Assembly: GCF_000002235.5 (NCBI RefSeq)
Contig: NW_022145604.1
Location: forward strand, 30,648,357-30,712,356
Direction: 5' to 3'
Source of the DNA: Strongylocentrotus purpuratus
Taxonomy: Eukaryota; Echinodermata; Echinoidea; Camarodonta; Strongylocentrotidae
DNA: 64,000 nt
The position numbers were made by a program, and so were the translations under genes. Below, piece after piece: positions 45,101 through 55,600 of the stretch; the stretch's first letter is position 1, and each line of letters begins with the position of its first letter. The notes under the pieces are model-generated. The model saw only the letters and a list, made by a program, of their open reading frames with translations. It was not told the origin of the DNA and made no database searches.

Positions 45101-47565
45101 GGAAATTGGACCCTTAAGCATATTTGCATAATTTACATAAACATGAAAAATGTTACATATACAGAAAGTTTTGTATTCTCTTCAGTAACTTCTTCTTTTT
45201 ATTTGGTAACAAAATTGTGGTCATGATGTAACTGATTAATAAGATAACAATGATTAATGTCGTCATCGCCAAACATGTGTAGGTAATAAAGGCCAGTTAC
45301 ATATCAAGACATTTTAAGTACAATTTGAATGAAAATGGGATTGTTATAGTTAGTTCAAACAGTTTTTGAAAGAGATACATGCAGCCAATGAACTTACTGT
45401 AATTGTGAAACGATTTTAAAACAATGTGGCCACTTAGAATACTCCCAAAACCTGTTTTGTATATAAAAAAGGTTTACAGTCTATACAAACCAGCTCGCTG
45501 ATCTAACATTTTTATTCATATTGTCCAGATACCTCGTGAGTCTTCTCATTCTATAATACATCCCAAGTTGGCCACCCAATATTCAAATGTGCATCTTCTT
45601 TTTTTATCTTCATATATTGAATTTAAATCCAACTACATTGTACCACATACATCTGTGAATCTTGATGTACACCCCCTCATTTTTTTTTCTCTCTCTCTTT
45701 CTCTCACTCTCTCTCTTTCCCCTTTCACCAATATTTGTTCCACCATATTCGTATAATTATGTATCCATTGAGGGTAGTCATGCTATCAAGCTTTGCTAAC
45801 TTTGTCAACCCTCCTGTTTGATGTTTTCGATTAGTTACTTTATTCGAATTATATTCTTTTGAAATCTGTAAAATTTGCAACGTTTTGTTTGTTATATATT
45901 TGTGAAAATGCAACAGAAAATCAAACAGAAATAAATAAATCAAATGTGGCCCAAAACATTTCTGTACATGGACAATTAACCAACCAGCATTGGGTCATTG
46001 ACTGTCCTCGGCATACTCGACATTCACAACAAACGACCCCCATCTTGGACCTGGTGTCCCCCATTGCCTGCACACATTTCTAATCAGACACCTTTCATAA
46101 TGTGCATGGCAACATCCATTCACAACACAAAATGGCCATAGGATTTCTGTGATGTTTGGCACACTTCATAAACTTCCTTTTAACACTACTTTATAAGAGC
46201 CACCTCTAAATATCTGCATACACCACAACATTCAGTGAAAATTGTGTTTTTATTTCAGAGGAAGGTTTTACGATCAAAATTTCTTACCTTGGTCAATTTT
46301 GCCAATTTTCTCAGAAAAAGAATGCATTTTAGTCTTCGAAATGAATTAGATATATGCAATAGTGTTGTTAGTGGCCACAGATGGCTCTCTATAGCAATAT
46401 TGACGCCAACACGGAGAGACAATGATGGGTTCAAGCTTGGTGGTCTCCAATTCCCTACGGTCTCCAATTCCCTACACCTACCCTAGGCCTATCTCGTGGG
46501 TGTGTGTGGAAAGTGTATAATTATGTGTGCATAGGAATTACTCAGTGTAGAATTATTTGGGACTATTCTCGAGCTTTCACTGGTCTCCTCCTCTCGCTCT
46601 CTTTTGTGGGGGAAAATTCAATGAATTCAATATAATTTATTGCATTTTCTTTTCTTTTTTTTATTTGTGGGAACTGCCCCCTACACTAGCCCCCGCTGCG
46701 TACAGTCATGGTTCAGTGGCAAAGCAATGGCCTCGTAACTGTGAGGCCCCAGGATCAAAACCGTGTCAATGTGCCATATTAGTGCCCTTTTGTGGGGCAT
46801 TAATCCTCATTACTGTCATTTATGACTTAAGGGCGTGGGTCCCCTAGTTGATAAGCATAGTAGCATACACATGCTTTAGCAGTCACGCAAAACAAACACT
46901 GGCAAGTTTTTATTCAATAACATCTGAGAATGTATGCTATCATCTAAATCTATTAGGAATAAAAAAATTGTCAAAATAGCGGAGACTTTTTTTTTTTTTT
47001 TGGTCTCGAAATTTGAAAATTTGACATTTTTTTCGTTGGGGGGGGGGGGGGTTAAGGTCACTTTACGTTAGCCGTGGGTATAATTTTTTTTTTTTTTTTA
47101 AAAAAAAAAAATAAAATAAAAAAAAAAAAAAAAAGGGGGGGGGGTTTTAGTTTTTTTTAGGGGGGTTTACATACACAAAAATACCAAAGGGGGGGTTTGA
47201 ACCCCCAAAATCCCACCCCCCCCCCTGCGTACGCCCCTGGACATAGGCCTACATGGCTCTCACGGACTTTTGTGGACAGCCGACGATTTACTTTTTAATC
47301 ACTATTTTGAAAGCAAATGAAGTCTCAGGATTACCGTCTTGTACCATGTTACTTAACCTGAAGGGGATTTTTTGTAATCAGTTTTGGATGATGTCCCTAC
47401 CTGAATCCAACCTTTGCCCGTCTTTGAACCATGTCAATGTCACATCTTGGTCCCTGACCCGGCACCTCAGCTCTAATAGATCTTCTTCAGCTACTTCTAA
47501 ATTCTGAGGTTCTTCAAGGAAGGCCAGGTCGGGATTACAAAATGAAGCGGTTTGAGTCCCACAAT
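34073..47565 (-). CDS. Ig-Ig-trypsin-like-Ig protein, copy A (probable serine protease homologue)
   Basis: Six visible exons splice in frame on the minus strand: 47401-47565, 44594-44728, 42641-42795, 41683-41830, 36729-37817, 34073-34266. Order: Ig1 (LRCRV..WFKDG..AGHYACVV), Ig2 (FQCSP..VIWEKDG..GKYTCVARD), a VCGT linker, activation site SGR|VVGG, trypsin-like domain, Ig3 (LECFP..VQWF..YSCEARV). Within the protease, His (ILTAAHS) and Asp (DNDIALIRID) are present and Asp189 of the trypsin pocket is kept, but the catalytic Ser is Thr (ACSGDTGGP; codon 37057-37059). The linker Cys probably pairs with PICLAP, as in chymotrypsinogen. Cys58 is Ser here (AAHS), breaking the His-loop disulfide kept in copy B. 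No signal-peptide exon was found upstream, so the 5' end is incomplete. The role is unknown; secreted proteins of this kind in animals often act in immunity or matrix. Introns hold a LINE, SINEs and MITEs. Confidence 0.85.
34415..35916. mobile_element. copy-A-specific insertion: family F repeat plus SINE
   Basis: About 1.5 kb is present here and absent from copy B, where CTATAAAAGGCATCATGATTTTGC reads through near 52747. It holds a palindromic stretch (CCATGGTATAGTGCACTATACCATG near 34512-34536), a family F copy inverse to 3786-4575, and a SINE at its right end. Confidence 0.8.
35555..35790 (+). mobile_element. tRNA-derived SINE (family S1)
   Basis: The tRNA-like head 35555-35630 has an A-box (TGGCTCAGTCAGTAGAG) and a perfect B-box (GGGTTCGAACCCC). 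It is followed by a tRNA-unrelated body (GTTGCTACCTTGTTTGGCG) to about 35790. The acceptor arms do not pair, so it is not a tRNA gene. Confidence 0.8.
36729..37817 (-). CDS. copy A exon: linker, entire trypsin-like domain and first half of Ig3
   Basis: A single 1089-bp exon; acceptor TTTCTAG at 37818-37824, donor CAG|GTAACA. It holds activation site SGR|VVGGN, AAHS, DNDIALI, PICLAP, MFCAGY, DACSGDTGGPF (Thr for Ser), IVSWGIGCA, then LECFP..VQWFINN. An uninterrupted protease domain in one exon is unusual for animal trypsins. Confidence 0.9.
38005..39370. repeat. (GTA/AGT)n trinucleotide region
   Basis: Long interrupted GTA repeats (with AGC, AGA variants), broken by a SINE and by a (CA)n(TA)n tract at about 38600-38655. 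Copy B has shorter counterparts at 54820-54950 and 55590-55795. Polyserine/polyvaline-like frames are artefacts. Confidence 0.85.
38505..38950 (-). mobile_element. tRNA-derived SINE (family S3)
   Basis: On the minus strand the head at 38947-38875 reads GTGTCGTGGACGAGTGGAT (A-box region) and CGCGGTTCAAGTCCCACCGC (B-box). The body follows, then a 3' end CGCTATATAAGAACGAGC and (ATT)n tail. It is absent at the equivalent place in copy B. Confidence 0.7.
40157..40274. mobile_element. foldback MITE in copy A intron
   Basis: Ends ATTCACAAAGGAGG and CCTCCTTTGTGAAT; arms include TTGTCGACAAACCTAGGTTT. The copy B counterpart (59397-59628) has about 110 bp more internal sequence. Confidence 0.75.
40366..40520. 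repeat. family F foldback head, copy A intron
   Basis: TAATGACTGCTTTAATATTCGAGG ... and the complementary arm around a CCTCGGCACGCCTCGG palindrome. Counterpart at 59708-59880. Confidence 0.65.
40573..41420 (-). repeat. tandem array, about 4 units of about 200 bp
   Basis: Unit starts TGTCAAAATATG(C/A/G)TCATCTGACC at about 40570, 40776, 40973, 41170 and 41367. Each unit has two related halves with CAGGGGCTCTGC and TTTTGGGGGCTCC blocks. Copy B has about one unit (59936-60170). Confidence 0.85.
41683..41830 (-). CDS. copy A exon: second half of Ig2
   Basis: 148 bp; acceptor TCTGGCAG, donor CAG|GTAGGG (phase 1). Contains EGKYTCVARDQFG and a DPPQIDITT linker. Confidence 0.85.
42641..42795 (-). 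CDS. copy A exon: first half of Ig2
   Basis: 155 bp; acceptor GCTGACAG, donor GTGAGT (phase 0). Contains HQFQCSP and SVIWEKDGR. Confidence 0.85.
43015..44370 (-). mobile_element. degenerate 5'-truncated LINE in copy A intron
   Basis: Minus-strand frames with stops between them give PQGFLLGPLLFILYMNDF, FILFADDSSVF (catalytic FADD), LSLNLNKTQCM, and LILPYLNYGILAWGN, typical of CR1/Jockey-group LINEs. Copy B lacks it at about 61850-61885. Confidence 0.85.
44594..44728 (-). CDS. copy A exon: second half of Ig1
   Basis: 135 bp; acceptor TTCAAAG, donor GTAAGT, phase 1. It encodes the D..GHYACVV F-strand motif, completing the Ig fold begun at 47401-47565. Confidence 0.85.
45088..46485. mobile_element. 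1.4-kb insertion with 22-bp inverted ends, superfamily unknown (copy A only)
   Basis: The ends TAGGGTAGGTGTAGG(A/G)AATTGG match 21 of 22 bases in inverted orientation (45088-45109; 46464-46485). The inner right end repeats the CCAATTCCCTAC motif. Copy B reads through near 63075-63085. No transposase frame; target duplication unclear. Confidence 0.75.
46703..46885 (+). mobile_element. tRNA-derived SINE (family S2), copy 2
   Basis: Head with A-box CATGGTTCAGTGGC, anticodon-like stem GGCCTC..GAGGCC and B-box-like GGATCAAAACC, followed by a tRNA-unrelated body shared with 27270-27445. Confidence 0.7.
46980..47245. mobile_element. family G hAT-type MITE, left end missing
   Basis: Shares TCGAAATTTGAAAATTTGAC, G/A/T-run and TACCAAAGGGGGG blocks with 22242-22589 and ends ..GCGTACGCCCCTG. 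No left terminal repeat. Confidence 0.7.
47401..47565 (-). CDS. copy A exon: first half of Ig1
   Basis: Acceptor CATCTGCAG, donor CAG|GTAGGG, phase 1 on both sides. It encodes a short Cys-containing start (DCGTQTASFC), then the B-strand Cys (ELRCRV) and the core Trp (LTWFKDG). Confidence 0.85.
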
Positions 47566-47910
47566 CTGCAGATGATAGATTATTAGAGGTAACGTGAGTT
47601 GATAAACAATACTCAAATTCATGGGTGCCGATATGTATCCGTGGTTGAGGGAATGATAGGTGCCAAATATATTTTCCCCACTCCTGTGGTGACAAAAAAA
47701 AGGAAAACATAAGACACATAATAATCCTATCATTATTTGTCCCCCTTGTGGGAAATATTGCCCCACAACCCTGCCCCGACTGAGCTTATCCAGGCTATGC
47801 CACTGAGACATTAAGTAGAATAAGCTGGCCCATTATCATAGGCACTTAAAGACTGAGATTGATTGCTATTTTAGAAACTAGTAATTGTTTATACGCCAAT
47901 AATGTTTTTT

Positions 47911-48550
47911 ATTTGTAGAAAGTAGTTTTTAGTAGGACTTATGAAGCTACACATTATATAGCCTTAGCCATATACAGGGACCCAGGCCTAAAGCTCTTCA
48001 ATTTTAGCCAATGAAGAGTTTCAAGATTTTCGTTTTTCAATGAATTATCATACTTTGGGATACTAGTTAATACCAATATTAATAAACCTACCTTTATTCA
48101 TCCACAATCTTGATTTGCTGAAACTTTCCTAACACCGGAAACACAATGAACCTAGTTATTACCCGGAGAGGGGTGGGGAGGGAGGCACTTTAGAATTGTG
48201 TTTTGTTTGGGGGATAGGGGGCTTGAACACTCTCGGACCTTGAAGGTCTTTGTGTCATGGAGCGTACAAATAGGTAATACAGTTCCAATATGATTTACTG
48301 TTTGAGTTTTATAATAATTCAGATATTAAAAACCGATAGTGTTTATATTTCGTACGCTTAAGTATTTATTTATACAACTAAACACTATGTCCTTCTCTGT
48401 ATTCATATTACGAGCTATAATTCATAGAAAAACGAAAATCTTGAAACTCTTCATTGGCTGAAATTGAAGAGCTTCTGGATGCCTCGATATGGCTACGGCT
48501 ATATAATTAGTAGATCCACAAGTTCTACTAAAAGCTACTTTCTATACAAG
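47911..48550. mobile_element. foldback repeat with about 125-bp arms, between the gene copies
   Basis: Arm AGAAAGTAGTTTTTAGTAGG through AATGAAGAGTTTCAAGATTTTCG (47918-48040) pairs with 48425-48547. Next to it (48550-48740) is a stretch of recurring TCGAGAAGACGAG-like motifs in both orientations. Confidence 0.7.
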
Positions 48551-48894
48551 ATTTGGAATCTCGCCTTCTCACCTTCTTGAACCTGAGATGTCGAGAAGAC
48601 GAGATTTGGAATCTCTACTTTTCATCTTCGTAGACCAAAAAAGGCCGAGAAGACCGGCTGCCGGATCACGCCTTAACCTTCTCTGACCAAACAAGTCGAG
48701 AAAACGAGGAATTATCTCGTCATCTCGGTGGCACGTTTAAGCTTCCGTACTCCACTAATCGCGCAATCCCCCATATTTCCGTTTAGCCTTAAAAAAAGGG
48801 GGCATTCGGTTGTCCTCGGGCGACCGCCCGCTCGTCATTTTCGGGCCGCTCGTATTTTTTATTCTTTTGATAATTATTATATTTTTTTAAAAAT

Positions 48895-49112
48895 AATTAT
48901 TATAGTTATTATTATTATTATTCCATATTATTAGTATTATTATTATTATTATTTATTTTTAAATTTTTTCAAAAATTTTAATTTTTTTTAAAAATTAATT
49001 AATTATTTTTTTTTATTTATTTATTTTTTTAAATTTATTTATTTATTTATTTATTTATTTTTTAATTTTTTTTTTTTTTTTTTTTTTTTTATATTTATTT
49101 ATTTATTTATTT

Positions 49113-49153
<41 letters not shown>
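48895..49153. repeat. A/T-only tract ending in a G-run of about 30
   Basis: TTATT/TTTAT repeats, long T-runs, then an uninterrupted G homopolymer from about 49123 to 49153. The length is likely unreliable in any assembly. Confidence 0.85.
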
Positions 49154-49155
<2 letters not shown>

Positions 49156-49726
49156 ATTTTAAAGGTTAAACATACCATTTTCCGTCTGTTGCAAGGATCA
49201 ATATTTGTCCCGTCGCCATATTGGTCTTTCCAGTAGCCTACGCAATTCTGTCTTACACAATGTTCATTGTATATAATAGACGTCGCACCTTTTACTGAAT
49301 AAAAATTTACCGCACACCCAACCAAATAAACAATTTTTCTAAAAGAAAGCAAACTGATGAAAGTTTCAATAAAATCTGACTAAATATAAGAAAAGTTTGA
49401 ATTTTTGAAAGTTGTAATAACTATACGTATGGGCACTTCAAATTGGCTAAAGCGGTAATGTCAATGTGTTCCAACATATAAAATGACTAAAATTTAAATT
49501 TTTAAACACTTTATTGCTCAGGATGGTCTTTTCTTTTTAGAGTACCTGTAATAATATGCCGTCTATAATATATTTTGAATAGTGCCCCAAGGGAAAAGGA
49601 ACTTACATGAAAAACAGAAACTAATGATATTTGTTTACGGTTCGGCAAATGGTAGAGTTATCCAAGTCCTACGTCACAATCCACTGACCAAAATATCAAT
49701 TTGAGATTCGCTTAAACTTAGACCTC

Positions 49727-50270
49727 GTTTACAGTGAGCAAAAGGCCTAGCACTGTAAACGCGCAAAAGGCCGCGCATTTGGCCCTGCTCTGGAGGTAGT
49801 CTCGGCCGCGGCCAGACCGAGACTGTAAACGCACGCAGGTCACTGTAAACGCAAGTAGGGCCAAATGCGCGGCCAACTGTTACCCCGAAAGTGAAAGCTC
49901 GCCGTGTATAGGAAATTGGGGAAAATATTCACTGCAAATCGCGCACGACCGGATCTGCACTATGACCCCCGGCGCCCCCCCCCCCAAACAAAAACAAAAT
50001 AATAATAATAATAATAATAATCGTTTGTTTACATGCAGAGCGCCACACTGACAAAATATTGAAAGGTTACCATTTAGGCCGCGACCGAGCCTGCCACTGT
50101 AAACGCACAGAATTGCGGGGCCGAGTAGGCCTGGCCTAGCACTGTAAACGCGCAAAAGGCCAAATGCGAGGCCAAACTGGCTGCGCATTTGGCCCTGCTC
50201 TGGAGGTAGTCTCGGCCGCGGCCTGGCCCGGCTTTTTTCACTGTTTACGCACGCAGGACCAAATGCTTCT
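49727..50270. repeat. GC-rich repeat with 41-bp perfect direct duplication
   Basis: GCGCATTTGGCCCTGCTCTG.. (41 bp, 49773-49813) recurs exactly at 50183-50223, with CACTGTAAACGCGCAAAAGG before each. The block recalls Harbinger-type MITEs built of recurring GTAAACGC motifs. Ends unresolved. Confidence 0.65.
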
Positions 50271-50289
50271 CACTATCTTAACTGGCTCT

Positions 50290-50460
50290 CAACAGAGGGG
50301 TTAAATTATATTACATTGTTATGTTATTTATGTTATTTGTACTTACTGTCTATGACATGTTAATGTATTGTTATATTTATACAAATGTGAGCTGTAAAAC
50401 GATTTTTATGCCTTCATTTTATTTTGTGCATGACAATAAAGAAATTCAATTCAAAATTAA
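50290..50460 (+). repeat. LINE-like 3' tail
   Basis: TGACAATAAAGAAATTCAAT followed by a short A/T tail, preceded by noncoding T-rich sequence. Confidence 0.4.
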
Positions 50461-50922
50461 ACTCATTTTAAAAGGTGCTGTTCTCAAACTTGTCTTTTAC
50501 CATATTAAAGCGTTTAAGACTTTGTATGACTTAATGCTTGACATCCAAATGAAATTCTTATTTAAAAAATGGGAAAAATCAAATTGATAACAAAAAGAAA
50601 ATGAAAATGAAATTGAAAAAAAAAAATGAAAATGAAGAAGAAAAGAAAGAGGTTGCAAAAAAAAAAAAGAATTCGCCCACCCACCCGCTCCTCCCCCAGG
50701 AGAGTAATCGATGATAACCAAATAACTTTTTTTTTTTTGGGGGGGGGGGGGGGGGGGCCTTATCGGGATACAGAATGAGAGGAATGGCTAGGTCTACTTT
50801 CAACGTTGAGGGTGTGTTATTTTATCAGCTGATTGGGCGCGCGACGCGGAAACGGTATAGAGGCTTGACTACCAATGACCGCGAACGCGTATTACAACTA
50901 TCTTTATTTATTTAATGAATCC

Positions 50923-51011
50923 AACCTTTGCCCGTCTTTGCACCATGTCAAAGTCGCATCTTGGTCGCTGACCCAGCACCGCGGCTCTAATAGATCTCCT
51001 TCTTGCCCGCA
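50923..51011 (-). pseudogene. truncated relic of the Ig1 first-half exon
   Basis: Minus-strand frame GQEGDLLEPRC..DATLTWCKDGQRLDS matches the exon at 47401-47565 closely. The 5' third and acceptor are gone, and the donor position reads TCATTAAATAAA instead of CAG|GTAGGG, so it cannot splice normally. The core Phe next to Trp is Cys. It lies between the gene copies, downstream of copy B, evidence of a further partial duplication. Confidence 0.8.
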
Positions 51012-51044
51012 TTGCTAAAGCCCAACAACTGACCTGGTTCGAAT

Positions 51045-51190
51045 GTTTTTATTTCCTATTTCAATGTCATGCTTTTGATGTCTTTTTATACATGATTTTA
51101 ATGTAAACGCAATATGTAAAATCCCACAATGAATTTTCATGTCATTATTGGACGAAATAAAATTGAATTGAATTGAATTAAATTAAATTC
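51045..51190 (+). repeat. LINE-like 3' tail
   Basis: GGACGAAATAAAATTGAATTG followed by (AATTG)n, like a non-LTR retrotransposon 3' end. Confidence 0.45.
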
Positions 51191-51236
51191 GTTCACGTTT
51201 CCAGCGGGAACAGCGTACGCTAATTTCGCTAAACGC

Positions 51237-52009
51237 TTATGCCTAGGTCACATTTGCACTACGGCTAGGATACGGCGGCCGTACGCCCCCGAAATCGAGT
51301 GATACTTGCGGCGGCCGCCGAAAATGTGCGGTGGCCTTAGGGTCACCCTGGGGCGTATCCCTATCTTAACAGGCCGTTCGGGCCGACGTTGGATTATAAC
51401 TAGGGGTTATAACTGTTTTCAATTCAAGTGATTAGACACGTCGTAGCCATGCCGCAGAGAGTTCAACGGCAACGGTACGTAGAGCGTACGATAGCCTTGC
51501 GTTTTATATACTCTAGGGATGGGCAGCATCAGTCTGGCCAAACGGTCACATTGCGGGCATCTTGCGGCTACCTTGCGTCTGCCTTAGTATTTGTTAAAAA
51601 GCTACGGCCGCCGCAGGGACGCCCTAATGCGACCGTGCGTCATCACTTCAAAAGCCGAACGGCAGTTGCAGATTTTCTTTTTCCACAAATTCAAAGAAAG
51701 CCTTGCGGCTACCCTAACATTTGTGACCACTACCGTATGTGACCGTAGGAATGCTGCGGCCAGGCGCGTACACAGAAGGGGGTTTTGGGGGGGGTTAAAC
51801 CCTCCCTTTGGTATTATTCTGTGTGTAAACCCCCCCCCCCTTAACCCCCCAAAACCCTTCCCCCTTTGCAATTTTTTTTTTAATTTATTTTTTTTTAATT
51901 AAAAAAAATAAAATAAAAATAAATAAAAATATTCCCATGGCTGACCTAAAAAAGCTGACCTAACCCCCCCCCCCAACGGAGCAAAATGTTAAATTTTCAA
52001 ATTTCGAGA

Positions 52010-52040
<31 letters not shown>

Positions 52041-52236
52041 AAAAAAAAAAAAAAAAAGTGTCCTCTTACCCCTGGCCGAGTCTTTGCGAAATTTTCGCCC
52101 CGATTTATAAATGTTAACCCCCCCCCCCCCTTGAAAAAATCCTGCGTACGCGCCTGGCTGCGGCATTCCTATAATTGCTATTTGCCGTAGTTATTTTAGA
52201 CCGCACGGCTGCCGCGGCAAATGTGACTAGGCATTA
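51237..52236. mobile_element. Harbinger-type MITE with TTA target duplication, interrupted by a hAT MITE
   Basis: The element is 51240-52233. Ends TGCCTAGGTCACATTTGC and GCAAATGTGACTAGGCA, flanked by TTA on both sides (51237-51239, 52234-52236). Interior rich in GCGGC/GTACG motifs. Confidence 0.75.
51753..52164 (-). mobile_element. family G hAT-type MITE nested in the Harbinger MITE, perfect 8-bp duplication
   Basis: The element is 51761-52156 (396 bp), inverse to 22242-22589, with ends CAGGCGCGTACACAG / CTGCGTACGCGCCTG and GCTGCGGC on both sides (51753-51760, 52157-52164). Confidence 0.88.
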
Positions 52237-52415
52237 CTTATAGAGACTCATGTTGGAACAAATAGGCAAGAAAGACTAAGGAAGAGACGGGAAAGTGACA
52301 TCCTAGAAGCACCTACCAGAAGGCATGTAGAATTGCTCAAGATAGGAAATGTTTTTTTCTTGAACATGTTTTTGGAGCCAACGTCCTCAGGGACATAGTG
52401 ACAGCTTAGCTTAGC

Positions 52416-52606
52416 TCAGTATTTATTCGCTATGGTTCCACAGAGCCACTTACGTAGTTGGAAGTTTGCTCTAATGACTTGCTCTCCATTCTCATCATTG
52501 ACCCTGGCCTCGCACGAGTATAATGCAGAAAAACTATATTCTATGGCGTCAAAGTGTAAGACTAGTCCAGAATTTTGGATACGCACTCCTTCCACAAGGT
52601 TTTTCA
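52416..52606 (-). CDS. copy B exon: second half of Ig3 (probably terminal)
   Basis: Acceptor TATTCGCAG, YSCEARVNDENGEQVIRANFQL, then TGA at 52418-52416. A GTAAGT at 52453-52448 is an alternative donor. Confidence 0.75.
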
Positions 52607-55600
52607 CTGCGAATAACAAGTGAGAAATTAAAAGGATTGTATGACTTTTAAAATCAGATTGGAACAGCAAATGTGTAGATACAACACTAATCATTACAAG
52701 GGTCAATGGGCATAGTATGATCGAATGTTCAATTACTTTCCCGGTACTATAAAAGGCATCATGATTTTGCAACAAAAGTTGAGTACCTGTTATAAGATTA
52801 CAATCTAGAAGTTATTTGGGACGGTTAATGGTGTTGTAAAAAGAACAATTATTGTGCGGCATTAATTTTTGAATCATCAAAAATTGACTAAAATCCCAAA
52901 CATTTAAAATAAATGGCCAAAAACATGGGTACTTGGGACCACACATCATTTAGCATTAGACTCTGATCCAAAATTATTATGAATCATTTCTAGTCATATT
53001 CGATGCATGAATACACTTTAAATTTTTTTTTCATGGGACACTGCTTTATTGGGATAAAAGCATTGAGAAATGCTCCATAACGCGTACAAAAACTTTCCTT
53101 AAAGGAACAAAACCAAACATAGCATTTCTCTAAAACTAAAACGCAATGACTAAACTCTTGTGGTAGTATGTCACATGCATCGGCGTCAATTCCTCCTCAA
53201 TTTTGTTGGCATACTAGATGAATTTATCACTTTACATCTGGACTTAATACTATAACCAAAACAACTTCAGGCACTGTCACTGACCCCAAACCGACCACTT
53301 TGGGGTGCCATAATTAGGGGTAATTTAAATGTTTATTCGTCTGCACTTGGTGTAGCTGGTGTCGGTCTGGTGAGGTGTCTGCAATACCCTACACATTTGA
53401 CGGACATATGTCGCTGCATGGACCAAATGTCAGATCACATGACTGTGTGTGTGTTGTTACCAAACCCATCTAGTATACTGTATGGAATCAAAACATGTAT
53501 TCTGATAAGGTATGTAGAGAGTAACATGTTACCTGGTCTGTTATTTATGAACCACTGAACAGACGCATCACCTCTGTTAGGGAAACACTCCAGGTCGACT
53601 GCGCTACCTGCTGCAACAGTCAAAGTGCTAGGAGATCTCACTGTAAAGGCCAGTGCCTCACTGGGTTGACTCTCGTTGAACCGTCTCGCCACGTCCGGAA
53701 AATATGCAACTGTTACATTCTTAGAACGTAACCAATGAAGATATCTAGAGACGCTTGTGTAGAACCCGTATTCCCCCTCAAAAGCACACCCGATGCCCCA
53801 GCTTACAATACCCAGTTGATACCACCGTCCATCATCATGACGAAAAGCAAATGGACCCCCAGTATCACCACTGCAAGCGTCATGCAGCGCACTGTGGTAA
53901 CCAGCACAGAACATGTTGTCAGTAAACTCTCCTTCATCCTCGTCAATACTCTCCTCGCAAGTTTGCCGATCAACTAAAGGTAACTCCACCTCCTTCATAA
54001 ACCGACTGGTTGAACTTTTAAGAGACTCTTGTCCCCATCCGGTCACGCGTCCGTTGATATTGGTCTCCATGATACGACTGGCCAGAACCCCAGGAGCCAG
54101 GCATATAGGACGAATGTAAGGAGTAAACTCCCACAGTGGTGGGTCGATACGTATCAGGGCAATGTCATTATTATAGTTCGTCTTGTCATAATCCTCATGC
54201 ACAATCATTTCCGCTGGCTGTCGACTCTTTTCCGTCTCTTCTGTAAAGTCTGAATCATAATCACCAAAAAATAAATTCATGTTTTCCTTTTGAATCAAGT
54301 TTCCATGCTTGTCAAACATGCAATGCGCAGCAGTCAAAATCCACCTTTGGTCCAGGAGTGTCGCACCGCAGATGAAGGTCCAGGGATCCCATGCATTCTC
54401 AGTCCTGTATACCCAGATTCGGACCATGTAGGGCGCCGAACCATGATTTGCTGTATTTCCTCCGACCACACGGCCTGAGCCTCTGCCTGCTGCGGTGTCA
54501 TCGATGCTGCTCCAGTCGATTGAAGATTCATCGACATCGGGGACCACGGTGCGATCAACTACCACTGGGGAGGGAGTAGTTTGAGCTTTGCTCTCTTGCC
54601 AGAACGTAATCGTGCCGCAAACTAGAAATAAATCAACAACAGGAAAGTACTTGTGGTCATTTTACTTAGAGAAGTGATCATAAAGCTCTTTACAGCATAT
54701 CAATATGTGACATTCAATAAATAAGTACCGAGTTATTCCCTTTGAGTGAACAAATACATATAATATATATACCTAATATTAGCTTTCCTTAACTATGTTT
54801 ATAAGTTAATAATAGTAGAGGCTGGTAGTAGTAGTAGAAGTAGTATAGCAGTAGTAAAAATAGTATACAAAATAGTAGAAGAAGCAGTAGTAGTAGTACG
54901 CAAGCAGTAGCAGTAGTATTAGTACTGGTAGTAGTATAGCAGACGTAGTAAATTGACAAAAGACTTAACTCCGTTTCGTTGACAATCAGCCATGCATGAA
55001 GTCTTTCGTCCACGGCTGAATGTCAACGAAACGGAGTTTAGTCTTTTGTTAATTTCGTTTGTTGATACGGCAGGCAGCCAGTGAATTCGACTTCGTTTAA
55101 TCAAATTATGGAAATGCAAGCACTTCTTTAAACAAACATAACTTTGTTATTCCTAGCTCATTTTTCCTGATTGAGGTGTCATATGAAAGGGCAGAAACTC
55201 AACTTTCTAGAAATGGGATTTTCTTCTTGAAATTCGGATATCGTCCGCCAAATGATTTTTTGTTTTCCTCTCTTTTCAAATTGATTTAAATCAATCATGC
55301 AGAAAATGAACTTCTAGAAATCTGATTTTCTCTTTGAAAATCTGCTACCGTCTGACTTTTTATTACCCTTTGTTCAAATTCATTTTTATCACCAATGTAT
55401 GAAATATGCATCCGATGAGTCCCATCAAATGAAAGAGGAGGATCTAAGCTTTACAAATATGTGTCATTTATCAATTATAATCGTGATTAAGTTATGATAA
55501 AACATCGATAATTCTCGGTTTCGTTTTTTTCTGGGACGCACTGTATATACCTAATATTTGCTTTCCTTAACCATGTTTATAATTTGGTAATAGTAGAGGC

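Larger units (their letters stand above)
34073..46620 (-). repeat. segmental duplication, block A
   Basis: It is collinear with 52416-63250 in the same orientation: Ig3 exon, protease exon, trinucleotide tracts, foldbacks, 200-bp repeat array, Ig2 and Ig1 exons. Copy-specific insertions account for the changing offset. Confidence 0.9.

Noticed and set aside
46255..46486. Frames inside the 45088-46485 element as a transposase
   Set aside because: Short, with no recognisable domain or catalytic motif.
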